This document shows positions 26,374 to 34,720 of a stretch of 64,000 nt of DNA, piece after piece (positions within the stretch are counted from its first letter, which is position 1; every line of letters begins with the position of its first letter). This DNA is from JACMLC01 sp963720235 (GTDB lineage Bacteria; Acidobacteriota; Blastocatellia; Pyrinomonadales; Pyrinomonadaceae), in the NCBI GenBank assembly GCA_963720235.1, contig OY970389.1, forward strand, positions 3,844,001-3,908,000, written 5' to 3'. Made by a program: the position numbers and the translations under genes. The notes beneath the pieces are model-generated. The model was given only the letters and a program-made list of their open reading frames with translations, made no database searches and was not told where the DNA came from.

Positions 26374-27629
26374 CAAGTCATGTCTAGCTCTGCGCTCTGC
26401 ACAGCCTGCTGGCCGTTGACGCGATAAAGGACAAGATATTTTCCGGGCGGCACGGCATCCGCCCTGACCATCACGCATTGCCGTGCGGTCTGCCGCGCGC
26501 CTGCCGGCGAAGTATCTTTTAAATGCTCTAAAGGAGGATCGTTCTCGAAGAACTTGACGGTCGCGCCGTTTCTGTAGAGCGCGAGATAAAAATCATCTTT
26601 GTCATTCTGGCCCAGAAGCTTGCCCGTCAGATTGATGGTCGCAAACTTCCAGCCGGTGGGCGGCGGCGGTGGCGGCGGCGGCACGCCGACGGTTTGCAGC
26701 GAGCCCGCGAGAATCTCCACAAGCGAAAGAGTGGGCAGCAGATTTCCCACGAGCAGATTGCTCAAACGCTTGCGGCCCGAAGGCAGCAACTGGCCCACAG
26801 AGATGGCATGGCTGCCAGCCGAAATCACATTGCCCGTCACCACATCATCTCTCACGACGAACTCTAACCTGTCAGTCTGTTGCATGGTCACAGGCAATTC
26901 GACCGGGCCAAGATTGACTGAAAGATTCGAGAGATGCAGGTCGTTGCCATAGATTGTGACCGTGTCGCCAATCTCAAAACCGAGCGGAGAAATCTCTGTA
27001 ATCGTCGGCCCCATCGAAGGCAGCACGACGGTCTGTATCCCATCTTCGCCAATCACAGACGCGGGGCTCGTCGTGTAATCCACGCCGACGAGAAGTGAAT
27101 AAGAAGGAAGCTCCGAGGGAGCAATCATCACCGGGCGCACTTGAAAGGCGATTGAGAGCCTGTACTTCTCGTCGCCCTGCATCATTACTTTTGAAAGCAA
27201 CTCTGTCGGAGCTTCGTCAAAAGTGATGTGCAAATTTTCCGGGTTATCACTCAAAGCCTTGACGACGCTTGAAGGCAGACCGGGCGTGAGCCGCAGGATG
27301 CTCAATTCCTGTAGAGCGCGTATGCCGAGCCCCAAATTTTCGTGCGCTTCGACGGAATCGCTGGTCGCTCCGTCTGCGGCAAAGGCTGTCAGCAAATATT
27401 TCAAGACTAGCCAGACGGGAGGCTGCTGCCCGTCTTCGAGCGGATAATTTTTGAAGCTCGCATCAAACTGTGATTCGTAAAGAAAGATATTGAGCTTCTT
27501 GCCTGCCGGCGGACTATCAGGCGGTTCGGGCCTGCCGACAGTGACAGTCATGTTCGCTATCGTGCTCAGACGCTGGCGTATAGCTTCGCTGACAGCGCCA
27601 ATCGCTTTTCCTGTATCGGCCAGTGTCAT
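26373..27629 (-). CDS. Tail terminator/cap protein (DUF4255, Pvc16-like) with extra domains
   Basis: A protein of 418 aa. Residues 1-190 match the Pvc16/DUF4255 N-terminal domain (SEAIRQRLSTIANMTVTVG, LNIFLYESQFDASFKNYPL, PVWLVLKYLLTAF). An IPT/TIG-like domain follows (about 205-300; PTITEISPLGFEIGDTVTIY), then a run of eight prolines and a C-terminal beta domain (about 325-418). The DUF4255 part caps the distal end of the tube and sheath. The TIG-like and C-terminal domains would face outwards at the end away from the baseplate, a plausible place for membrane or partner contact. It overlaps the ATPase start by one base. Confidence 0.9.
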   Translation of the reverse strand: MTLADTGKAIGAVSEAIRQRLSTIANMTVTVGRPEPPDSPPAGKKLNIFLYESQFDASFKNYPLEDGQQPPVWLVLKYLLTAFAADGATSDSVEAHENLGLGIRALQELSILRLTPGLPSSVVKALSDNPENLHITFDEAPTELLSKVMMQGDEKYRLSIAFQVRPVMIAPSELPSYSLLVGVDYTTSPASVIGEDGIQTVVLPSMGPTITEISPLGFEIGDTVTIYGNDLHLSNLSVNLGPVELPVTMQQTDRLEFVVRDDVVTGNVISAGSHAISVGQLLPSGRKRLSNLLVGNLLPTLSLVEILAGSLQTVGVPPPPPPPPTGWKFATINLTGKLLGQNDKDDFYLALYRNGATVKFFENDPPLEHLKDTSPAGARQTARQCVMVRADAVPPGKYLVLYRVNGQQAVQSAELDMT

Positions 27630-27643
27630 GTTCCCTAAAATCC

Positions 27644-28672
27644 TTAAAAGCTTCTCAGATAGTAACGACTCAAGCTTGGCGACTCGTTGCGCGCGGGCGC
27701 GTGTGCGCTTTCATTTCTCGGCGCAGGCGCGGGCAAAGCTGGAGTTGTAGTCGCCTTCGATTCTTCAATCACAATGCTGATTGTCCCGATTGAAAGATTT
27801 AAGTCTTGGACTTCCGGCTCGCGCGCGTGCGCCTGCCGTGCGACCGATGCCGCGTCACGTTCATGCTCAAGAGCAAAACTGTTTTCGCTTTCCGGCGCGC
27901 GCAGGATTTTTGTCCGGTGCGTTTGCTCAATCTCGCTCTCATCAATTTCAGGCGGAGCAGAAATCCATTCCATCACTTCTTTCAGGTAATGCTCGACAGT
28001 CGCAGTCTCCGTCTGTTCAAGAGCAGAGACGGGCTGTGCTTCCGCTTCATGAAGCGGAAGCTGTTCGGACTTCTGCTTGAGGCTCGATGCTGTTTGCGCA
28101 TCGGACGGCTCGCTGCTTTGCTGCGAAGATTCCGCAAACGTCGTCTGGGAAATTTCTCTAACTTCCGAAAAATTTTCTGGCCCAGTGGCCTGCGCTGATG
28201 AAAGGCTTTCGTCAAAACTCTCTTCTGCTTGATGCACGCTCGCGCGGAGCTCTTTTTCAGATGAGCCCGCGAGAGATGATTGATGGCCTGTGTCCGGGAG
28301 CGGAGCTTCTGCTGAAAAAGTTTGTGGGCCAATCTCAAGCATCGTGTGCGGCAATGGTTCAGGCGAAGATTGCGTGCGGTTTGTCTCACTCGCTTCTGTA
28401 AAATTGTTGACTTCCGAAGGCTTGTTGACTGAAGAGCTTTTTGGAGCAGCGTCTTTATCAACTCTGTCCGGAATTGTGCGGGCGGTTGCTGGCGGCTGGG
28501 CGACGTAGGTGACTTCTTCTACATGAAGTGGGGAGATTCTGGCGCGGCTGCTTGTTTGTGTTGGAGCAGAGGCGTGGTGTGCGCGCGAGTTATTCGGGGC
28601 AGAAGAGGACTTCGAGCCGGACTCGAAGCTGAGGCCGGTCTGATGCGCCAGTTGCTTGAAATATCCCTTCAT
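27644..28672 (-). CDS. Disordered Ser/Glu-rich eCIS-locus protein
   Basis: A protein of 342 aa. The first 15 residues (MKGYFKQLAHQTGLS) form a short conserved-looking helix. Most of the rest is low complexity, rich in S, E, A, T and Q, and likely unstructured. Near 230-305 there is a more ordered piece (YLKEVMEWISAPPEIDESEI, then VQDLNLSIGTISIVIEES), and the end is ARNESPSLSRYYLRSF. It starts within the stop of the Cys-motif protein (ATGA) and ends 14 bases before the cap gene. I recognise no family. Candidates are a tape-measure substitute, a chaperone or a scaffold; none is shown by the sequence. Confidence 0.7.
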   Translation of the reverse strand: MKGYFKQLAHQTGLSFESGSKSSSAPNNSRAHHASAPTQTSSRARISPLHVEEVTYVAQPPATARTIPDRVDKDAAPKSSSVNKPSEVNNFTEASETNRTQSSPEPLPHTMLEIGPQTFSAEAPLPDTGHQSSLAGSSEKELRASVHQAEESFDESLSSAQATGPENFSEVREISQTTFAESSQQSSEPSDAQTASSLKQKSEQLPLHEAEAQPVSALEQTETATVEHYLKEVMEWISAPPEIDESEIEQTHRTKILRAPESENSFALEHERDAASVARQAHAREPEVQDLNLSIGTISIVIEESKATTTPALPAPAPRNESAHAPARNESPSLSRYYLRSF

Positions 28673-29541
28673 TGATTTTTCTCTTTTTCAATGAGGCTTA
28701 AATATTGCGCGCGTCGCCAGAAGGGGACGGAAAATATCTGCTGCTCGCTCCAGTGATAATGCGCGGCCAGTGTATGAACAGATGCGAGCAGGCGCAGTTG
28801 CGCCCGTCGCAAGCGGCTCAGCGAAAGCTCTTCTAAATCAATCTCGTATAAATTTTCCTCCTCGCAATAGGGACACACAGCCGAGAGGCTGAAGTTCACA
28901 AGCGGGTCTTGCTCCTCCAATGCGCTCTCAACCGTCTGGACCAATTCGCGCGAGAGCGGCCCGCCTTCAAGCGACACTGCGGACGTTTGCTCAGGCAACA
29001 GCGTGCGGAGCATGGCGCGTATGGCAGACTCTTCATCCGCAAAGCGACTCTTGAGCCATGCCAACTGGTCGCTGCCAGTCGGGCGGCGCAAGACGAGCGA
29101 GTTGCTTTCAAGCTCTACGGAAACCTGTTCCGCCGCGTAAGCCTCATCTTGCAACGCGCAGATTTCCGCGACGGAAATTTCTATCTCAAGACTCTGCCCG
29201 CACGTCTGGCTGTGGCAACGAAACGTGAGCGGAAACTCAGAGCCTTCGCCGGAAGCAATCAGGTTGAGCAAACATTCCGTGCGCTTGCCGACCGTCAGGT
29301 TCCAGAAAAACTGCGGGTCAAGCTGCTGCTGCTCTTGCCCTGTATCTCTGGTGCAGCATTCGAGGATGCGCGTCACCAGAAAGGGCCGGAGCGTTCGCTG
29401 GAAATCCACATTCAGGTCGCTTTCATAAAGCCCGAAAGGTCTGAGCGCGAGATTTCTGGTCGAACGCCCGGCGGCATCTGTGGCCGTCTCCGCGAGTTTC
29501 GGAAACGGCAAGAGAGGCTCATGTCTTTCCGAAATGAACAT
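28669..29541 (-). CDS. Cys-motif protein, possible baseplate hub assembly chaperone
   Basis: A protein of 290 aa. Cys pairs are seen at CHSQTC (about 129-134) and CPYC (about 226-229), so a split zinc ribbon is likely. The C-terminal part (LLASVHTLAAHYHWSEQQIF followed by SVPFWRRAQYLSLIEKEK) has the helix-W-S-E-x-x-I-F-x-x-P-x-x-R-R-x-x-Y-L pattern seen at the end of T4-type baseplate hub assembly and tail chaperone proteins. It lies directly after the tube gene, where tape-measure chaperones are encoded in phages. The chaperone function is inferred from this pattern and context. Confidence 0.7.
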   Translation of the reverse strand: MFISERHEPLLPFPKLAETATDAAGRSTRNLALRPFGLYESDLNVDFQRTLRPFLVTRILECCTRDTGQEQQQLDPQFFWNLTVGKRTECLLNLIASGEGSEFPLTFRCHSQTCGQSLEIEISVAEICALQDEAYAAEQVSVELESNSLVLRRPTGSDQLAWLKSRFADEESAIRAMLRTLLPEQTSAVSLEGGPLSRELVQTVESALEEQDPLVNFSLSAVCPYCEEENLYEIDLEELSLSRLRRAQLRLLASVHTLAAHYHWSEQQIFSVPFWRRAQYLSLIEKEKNQ

Positions 29542-29565
29542 CGAGCAGATTAACCTCTAGCCAGC

Positions 29566-30087
29566 TCAGGGAGCCGGAACTGCATCCGCTTCATTCGGCT
29601 CTTTCGTATCCAAATCGCGATCCCAGCCTTCAAGCTCTATCTTGAGCGATTCGATGGCGAGGGCGTTGGCGTTGGCGTTGAGTTCCGGCAAGGCCGTGAA
29701 CTCGCTGACCCAGCAGTCGTACAGGAAATAACGAAAGACAACATGCCCTTTCTCATTCATCATTTCGAGCGTCAACTGCTTTTTGTAGTTAGCCAAATCC
29801 ATCGCCGCATCGCCCGCGTACGGATGAACCATATTGGCCCACTTCTCAAATTCCGGGTCGTGTGTCAGCCCGCGCTCCATCGTGATTGAATCGTAGGTCG
29901 TGCGACCGGGCGATTTGTGGTCTGTGCTGTTGTCGCCGCCGTCGCGATGCTTGACGACCTCCGTTGTGCGCTTGAGCGCGCTTACCTTGCTGACACCGAG
30001 CACGGTCTTCCCGTCCCACTTGACGCGAAACTTAAAGCTCTTGTAGGGGTCAACGCGCTTTGCATTCTTGACGAAACCTTTAGCCAT
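29566..30087 (-). CDS. Inner tube protein (Afp1/Pvc1, gp19-like)
   Basis: A protein of 173 aa, normal for the tube family. Marks: DPYKSFKFRVKWDG, VSKVSALKRTTEVVKHRDGG, SPGRTTYDSITMERGLTHDP, then FEKWANMV and a C-terminal beta strand region with ESLKIELEGWDRD. These match the T4 gp19/Afp tube fold. Hexamers stack to form the tube that carries cargo. It is the only such gene here, while Afp and PVC encode several tube paralogues; the related initiator is at 23222-23890. It lies 16 bases after the sheath stop. Confidence 0.94.
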   Translation of the reverse strand: MAKGFVKNAKRVDPYKSFKFRVKWDGKTVLGVSKVSALKRTTEVVKHRDGGDNSTDHKSPGRTTYDSITMERGLTHDPEFEKWANMVHPYAGDAAMDLANYKKQLTLEMMNEKGHVVFRYFLYDCWVSEFTALPELNANANALAIESLKIELEGWDRDLDTKEPNEADAVPAP

Positions 30088-30103
30088 TGCGATTCCCTCT
30101 CAA

Positions 30104-32539
30104 TCAAGTTAGATCACCGGCAATCTGTTGAATCTTGATGACGACAAACTCGGCGGGTTTGAGCGGGGCAAAGCCCACTTCGATATTGACGATGCCGAGA
30201 TTGCGGTCGTTCTGCGTGGTCGTCTCCGCATCACACTTCACGTAGAAGGCTTTGTCGGGCGTGCTGCCTTGAAAGGCCCCCTGTCGGAAGAGACTCATCA
30301 TAAAAGCGTTGAGGTTGAGCCTGATGCTGGCCCACAAGGGTTCGTCGTTCGGCTCAAAGACAATCCATTTCGTGCCTCTGTAGAGAGACTCTTCGAGGAA
30401 GAGCGCGAGGCGGCGGATGGGAATATATTTCCACTCGGAGCCGAGGTCGTCCGAGCCGTCGAGCGTGCGCGCGCCCCAGTTGACGATGCCGCTCGGAAAC
30501 TTGCGTATGCAGTTGACGCCGAGCTTATTCAAGACACCGTTCTCAAGGTCTGTGAGATTGACTTCGACATCGAGCACGGCGCGCAGGTCTGCCTCTGTTC
30601 CGGCAGGAGCTTTCCAGACGCCGCGCTCGGAATCCGTGCGCGCCATCAATCCGGCAATCATCCCCGAAGCTCCAATCAGCTTCTTGATGCCAGCATCGCT
30701 GTACTGCACTTTCGGATAAAAGATTGCCGAGTGGTCTTTGACGACAAGGTTGCGCACGGCGTTGACCGCAGAGGCATCCGCGATAGGAATGTCCACGTTC
30801 GTCCAACTCGCGGGCGCGTCAACTAAGAGGAAGGCTCTGTGCTGATAGCAGTAGATGCTGGCCGGGCCGATAATCTGTAGATAGTCTGCTTCGAGCACTT
30901 CTCTATCGCCGGGTATCACCATCAGGTTGAAGAGGTCAACCTTGTCGAGCGCGTTGAAGCCTGTGTGCTTGACAGGGTCGCCGACGTAGGTTGCGACATC
31001 CGGGAACGTGCCGTCGCTGCCGATTGTGCCTGAGCTAAAGTCGCTGGTTCCGGCAGTGCCTAACACGTACTGCTTTGTATTGGCGATAAAATCGCCGCCG
31101 AACGTGGCGTCCAATGTAGTGGTGACCGCCGACTTGTCGTTAATCGCTCCGCTCTTTTTGCGGAAGGCCAGGTGATAGCCCCATAGCTCTGCTGCCCATG
31201 GAACATTCGGGTCGTTATTAACAGTCTGAGCGATGATGCGCAGTTTTTCTCTCACGCCGTCAAACCCGCTCGGCGCACTTTCGTAGTTTTTCGCGCCGAC
31301 GGTCGTGAGTGTGACAAGGACGTTGGGAGAGCCGGCAATCTGTATGCCTGCGACGGCTGTCTGGGCCAGGTTGGCAAAGCTTCCGATGTCGGTAATAAAG
31401 TTTTCCGGGACATTTGCCTGCCCGCCGTAGAAGACCGTGCCGTTGAAGGCCGGACGCAGGTTGCTGTAGCGCGCCACCTCTATTCCGCCCTGCTCGACTC
31501 CAAGCAACATCGGGACGGAGAAATCGTTACTGGGCGCGCGTTGGATGCGCACGCTGCTCTTGTCGCCGCAGTCTGATGTGAGACGCATAACGACGAGCTT
31601 GTTGGCATCAATCTCGTCCCACTTACCCAACACGTTGAGCGTCGGGTCTGTCAGTTTTATCTTGTTATTGATGGCCGTGACGAGAAGATTCAACACCTGA
31701 TCGCGGTCAAGGGGGGCCGGAGTCACGTCAATCCCGCCGAGGTCTATGTCAATGAATTGGCCTCCGTTAAGACTGATAGAGAATTTGCACTTGCGGTCTG
31801 CCACGGGGATTGCTGGCCCAATGAGTTTGTTAAGCTCCGTCTTGATGTTAGCCAACAGGGACGGCGTTCCGGCCCCGATGAACGGGCGGCGGCTCTGGCT
31901 AAAGCCGGAAGAAGTGTTGGCCGCAACATTGATGAAGGCGAGCGGGTCGGTCGCGCTCGCGCCGCCGACAAGCATGTCCGGGTGCAGCGTGAGGTCTATG
32001 ATTTTCGAGGACTGCGTGACGAAGGTCGGCGCAAATCTCGCGCTTAAGGGATTCATGGAGAGATTGCTGAAGTCTTCACGCGAAATCACAGTGCCTTCGA
32101 CTTCATGTATGACCGCGAGGTTGAAAGAGTCGTCTGGATTCGACGTGTTGTAATCTACTTCCAGTTTTACGTCGTGCGCCCACTTGCCCGCGCCTTTCGC
32201 CTTCGCCGTCAAAACATTCTTCGACCCGACGCCGCTCGCAAGATTTTTGAGAGTCACAGTGGCGGCGGCTGCGCCTTTGGCGAGGCGCACGACATAACAG
32301 TCTGTGCCGCCGTTATCGAAAAACTGCCTGACGCTCTGGGCCAGGTCGCTCAAGGGATGCGGGCCGCCGAATTCGCGCAGGAAGTCGGAAAAGCTCAGGC
32401 AGCGCACGGCCCTGTCAATCGGGCCTTTCGCCGTCCTGCCAAAGAATGCCGCGATGGAAGTGGAGACGCCGGTGATGGTATGCACACCGCTCGGAACCTC
32501 CTGTATATAGACACCCGGATAGCTGACCTGTACTGGCAT
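30104..32539 (-). CDS. Contractile sheath protein (Afp2-4/Pvc2-4-like)
   Basis: A protein of 811 aa. The N-terminus (SYPGVYIQEVPSGVHTITGV, STSIAAFFGRTAKGPI) and C-terminus (SLFRQGAFQGSTPDKAFYVK, then GIVNIEVGFAPLKPAEFVVI) are the hallmarks of tail sheath proteins; these ends provide the strand exchange that links subunits. It is long compared with the smaller Afp sheaths (about 350-450 aa) because of middle insertions (about 100-500), which would lie on the particle surface. It is the only sheath gene in the window. It begins 94 bases after the small winged-helix-like gene. Confidence 0.95.
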   Translation of the reverse strand: MPVQVSYPGVYIQEVPSGVHTITGVSTSIAAFFGRTAKGPIDRAVRCLSFSDFLREFGGPHPLSDLAQSVRQFFDNGGTDCYVVRLAKGAAAATVTLKNLASGVGSKNVLTAKAKGAGKWAHDVKLEVDYNTSNPDDSFNLAVIHEVEGTVISREDFSNLSMNPLSARFAPTFVTQSSKIIDLTLHPDMLVGGASATDPLAFINVAANTSSGFSQSRRPFIGAGTPSLLANIKTELNKLIGPAIPVADRKCKFSISLNGGQFIDIDLGGIDVTPAPLDRDQVLNLLVTAINNKIKLTDPTLNVLGKWDEIDANKLVVMRLTSDCGDKSSVRIQRAPSNDFSVPMLLGVEQGGIEVARYSNLRPAFNGTVFYGGQANVPENFITDIGSFANLAQTAVAGIQIAGSPNVLVTLTTVGAKNYESAPSGFDGVREKLRIIAQTVNNDPNVPWAAELWGYHLAFRKKSGAINDKSAVTTTLDATFGGDFIANTKQYVLGTAGTSDFSSGTIGSDGTFPDVATYVGDPVKHTGFNALDKVDLFNLMVIPGDREVLEADYLQIIGPASIYCYQHRAFLLVDAPASWTNVDIPIADASAVNAVRNLVVKDHSAIFYPKVQYSDAGIKKLIGASGMIAGLMARTDSERGVWKAPAGTEADLRAVLDVEVNLTDLENGVLNKLGVNCIRKFPSGIVNWGARTLDGSDDLGSEWKYIPIRRLALFLEESLYRGTKWIVFEPNDEPLWASIRLNLNAFMMSLFRQGAFQGSTPDKAFYVKCDAETTTQNDRNLGIVNIEVGFAPLKPAEFVVIKIQQIAGDLT

Positions 32540-32607
32540 TATTTATTCCTCCGTCACGCGCCGCTCGCATCTAGGAAAACGGCTATGAAGCTTTTGGTGG
32601 TCTCTTT

Positions 32608-32631
32608 GTGCGCGCAAGCTTTTGCACGCGC
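32608..32631 (-). repeat. GC-rich hairpin between the 90-aa gene and the sheath gene
   Basis: GCGCG at 32610-32614 pairs with CGCGC at 32627-32631, extended by CAA/TTG with a two-base bulge. No T-run follows on the minus strand, so it is not a classic terminator. It sits just upstream of the sheath start and could protect or attenuate the transcript. Confidence 0.3.
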
Positions 32632-32633
32632 CA

Positions 32634-32906
32634 TCAATCTTCTCTCTTTAACAAAGCAAGAATGGCTTTCTCTTTGCGCCGATTGACGCGGTAATGAGTT
32701 CGTGAGTCACTTGTCTTGTATTCGACAATTAATTTCCGGGCGGCGAGGTCGTCTAAGACTTCCTTGACTTCGGCGGTCTGGCGTTTGATTTTCTGCTCAA
32801 GCAGCCACCACTCGACGATGCCCTCCAATGTGTCTTGCGCGGCGGTATTCTCAGCCAGATAGGACAATACATCTCGCGTGATTTTAGCTTTGTCCGGGAC
32901 ACACAT
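32634..32906 (-). CDS. Small winged-helix-like protein, first gene of the eCIS operon
   Basis: A basic protein of 90 aa. The pattern (ITRDVLSYLAENTAAQDTLE, a helix with WWLLEQKIKRQTAEVKEVLD, then LAARKLIVEYKTSDSRTHYR) looks like a winged helix: three helices followed by a beta hairpin. It resembles small proteins placed beside the sheath gene in many eCIS clusters. A DNA-binding or autoregulatory role fits the fold and its place right after the candidate promoter, but it could also be a structural protein. The start is ATG at 32906 with only a weak GGA upstream. Confidence 0.72.
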   Translation of the reverse strand: MCVPDKAKITRDVLSYLAENTAAQDTLEGIVEWWLLEQKIKRQTAEVKEVLDDLAARKLIVEYKTSDSRTHYRVNRRKEKAILALLKRED

Positions 32907-32936
32907 AGGTTTTCGATTCCACTGTTATCGACAGAT

Positions 32937-32952
32937 TGCAATTTCAAGACCA
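32937..32952 (-). promoter_or_regulatory. Candidate sigma-54 (-24/-12) promoter of the eCIS operon
   Basis: The minus strand reads TGGTCTTGAAATTGCA. GG and GC are exactly ten bases apart and the -12 element is TTGCA, matching the consensus TGGCACGNNNNTTGCW at the most conserved positions; the CAC part of the -24 box is not conserved. The predicted start of transcription is about 20 bases before the 90-aa gene. The next regulator upstream in the cluster is a sigma-54 activator. Confidence 0.42.
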
Positions 32953-33111
32953 GAGAACTGCGCGCGTTTTTTCAGCCAAGCGGACAGTGGGCCAAGCTTT
33001 TTTTGTCCTAGCGGAAAGAGATTTTGGAAGATGGTTGAGCGAGATGAGGCAGCAAAACCGTGTGGATAAAATTGTCATAGCGTTGGTGGTGAATTGTCCT
33101 AGAGCAAGGGA

Positions 33112-33206
33112 GCAAAAAACATTCTCCCGCAAAGGCACAAAGAAAAGACGCAAAGAAGATTAAAGAGACTAACTCTTTGCTCTCCTTCGCGCCTTCTTTT
33201 TTCAGG
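33112..33206. repeat. Dispersed palindromic repeat, 'cgcaaaggcgcaaag' family (copy 1, degenerate)
   Basis: The left arm reads CCCGCAAAGGCACAAAG followed by GACGCAAAG; the right arm is a diverged CTTTGCTCTCC...CGCGCC. The rest of the 32907-33230 gap holds the candidate promoter and no gene that I can support. Confidence 0.65.
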
Positions 33207-33230
33207 GTCAGCAAATCCTACTGTTTCAAC

Positions 33231-34616
33231 TTATTTGAAATCTGTCCAATGTCCGCCGTGCACCGCCCACTGCAACTTACCCGCATTAAACCTGATTCTG
33301 ATCTTCCCCGCTTCGGTCGGCGGCTGCGCGTTTTTATCCTCCTCCAACTCCAGCGCGCCATTAAAGCCAAAGCCCCTGTGCGGGCCTGCCTGGCTGGCGC
33401 GAAACTGGAAAAAGCCGTTTGAGTCTCGCGAGGTTTCGGCGAAGTGTCTGCGCGTCCCCCAGCGCGTCAGAGCTTTGCCCACGACCTCGCTCTCGAAAGT
33501 CGCAATCGGAGCATTCTTCTGATAGTAGTCTTCGCCGGGGTCGCGGAAGATATGACGGGCGGAACTTTCGTTGATGCCAGTCAAAGGATTCTGCTGGTTC
33601 ATCACCAATGCGCCGTCGGACAAGACAAACGGAGTACGTGAATCTGTCCGCTTCCCACAATCATCAATGATGTTGCCTTCAAGGTTTCTGAACAAAGCAT
33701 CCATCTGTGAGTTAATCCTGACCGCGCCTGTGGCGTAGAAAGAGTCGGCGCAGTATGTATTAGCCTCCGAGTTGATAAGAGCGGCGGCTTCGCAGATCAC
33801 TCTGTCCTGAACCGCATTGGCCTTTAAGTCAATCGTCCACAGCCATGAGCCTGTGCTGACACGCATCCATTCCTGCATTCCCTCTGTCGGGCTGTTGATA
33901 ATGCTGACCGGGCCACGCTCTCCCACGAGATGAATAAAGGTTCTGGCGTTATTGGGGTTGGGCTTGCCACCAACGCAGATAGCCCCCGGCTCACCGACGC
34001 CGAGACAGCCAACCATTGTCAGCATGCCAACTTTTTGCATCGACAGGCCGTCATTGCCGACGCCCGGTTTGAAATAACAGTTGGTCAGGACGAACTGGCT
34101 GTTGGTCGTATTACACCTGATGCCCGTGCCATTGATGATCTGCACATCTTCGAGCCTGAGCATGTTGCACTCCCAGTCCGACTCGCCGGGCAGCGAGCGA
34201 ACGTCAAGGCCATAGCGAAAGCCACGCAGAGTGACGCGCTCAAAGCTCGTCATAAATGCGGAGTTTGGATATTTGCCTTCGGCCAGAACTCCGATATTGT
34301 TTTGTCCAGAAGTGCAGATTTCGATGTCGCGGAAGTGCACGCTGCGGCTGTGGTCGCCAATCTTGAAAGAGTAGCGATTGTCGCCTACTAATTCGACCCG
34401 GCAGTTCGAGAAATCACGATTGCTGACGCCCTCAATCGTGACGCAGGACGGCATCTCATGCTGACCACTCGTCTTCCACACGCCCGCAGGAACGGAGACG
34501 ACGCCTCCGCCGACGCTGCGCGCTTCGATAATCGTGCGCTGGATGGCTTCCGCGTTATCGAAAGAGCCGTCGCCACGCGCGCCATTCTTTTCAATGTTGA
34601 ATCTGACCTCTTGCAT
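33231..34616 (-). CDS. Pectate-lyase-like beta-helix protein, possible second eCIS fibre
   Basis: A protein of 461 aa. The N-terminus (NIEKNGARGDGSFDNAEAIQ) and GGGVVSVPAGVW are typical of the Pectate_lyase_3/tailspike type of right-handed beta-helix. Short strand repeats follow (about 75-300), and a C-terminal beta domain ends in LQWAVHGGHWTDF. No signal peptide is seen, so secretion by Sec is unlikely and assembly onto a particle made in the cytoplasm is plausible. It lies between the sigma-54 activator and the operon promoter, 325 bases upstream of the first operon gene and with its own spacing. It could be an alternative fibre or a polysaccharide-degrading payload; catalytic residues cannot be judged. 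Confidence 0.75.
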   Translation of the reverse strand: MQEVRFNIEKNGARGDGSFDNAEAIQRTIIEARSVGGGVVSVPAGVWKTSGQHEMPSCVTIEGVSNRDFSNCRVELVGDNRYSFKIGDHSRSVHFRDIEICTSGQNNIGVLAEGKYPNSAFMTSFERVTLRGFRYGLDVRSLPGESDWECNMLRLEDVQIINGTGIRCNTTNSQFVLTNCYFKPGVGNDGLSMQKVGMLTMVGCLGVGEPGAICVGGKPNPNNARTFIHLVGERGPVSIINSPTEGMQEWMRVSTGSWLWTIDLKANAVQDRVICEAAALINSEANTYCADSFYATGAVRINSQMDALFRNLEGNIIDDCGKRTDSRTPFVLSDGALVMNQQNPLTGINESSARHIFRDPGEDYYQKNAPIATFESEVVGKALTRWGTRRHFAETSRDSNGFFQFRASQAGPHRGFGFNGALELEEDKNAQPPTEAGKIRIRFNAGKLQWAVHGGHWTDFK

Positions 34617-34685
34617 ACACTCTCCTTTATTTGCTTTATCTTGATGAGTAGAAAGTAAAGCTTGAGCCTTGCGCGCTTCCTTAAA

Positions 34686-34706
34686 CTTTGCGCCTTTGCG
34701 AGAAAC
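34686..34706. repeat. Half-copy of the 'ctttgcgcctttgcg' repeat
   Basis: A single arm, CTTTGCGCCTTTGCGAGAAAC, lies in the gap between the activator stop and the beta-helix start. It lacks its partner arm, so it looks like a remnant of the dispersed palindrome. Confidence 0.6.
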
Positions 34707-34720
34707 TTATTTTGTTTGGA

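Noticed and set aside
26373..26478. Longer start for the ATPase at 26478
   Set aside because: The 35 additional codons overlap the cap gene; the TGATG junction at 26373 fits coupling.
33112..33206. Rho-independent terminator for the beta-helix gene
   Set aside because: The arms match the dispersed repeat family and no T-run follows.
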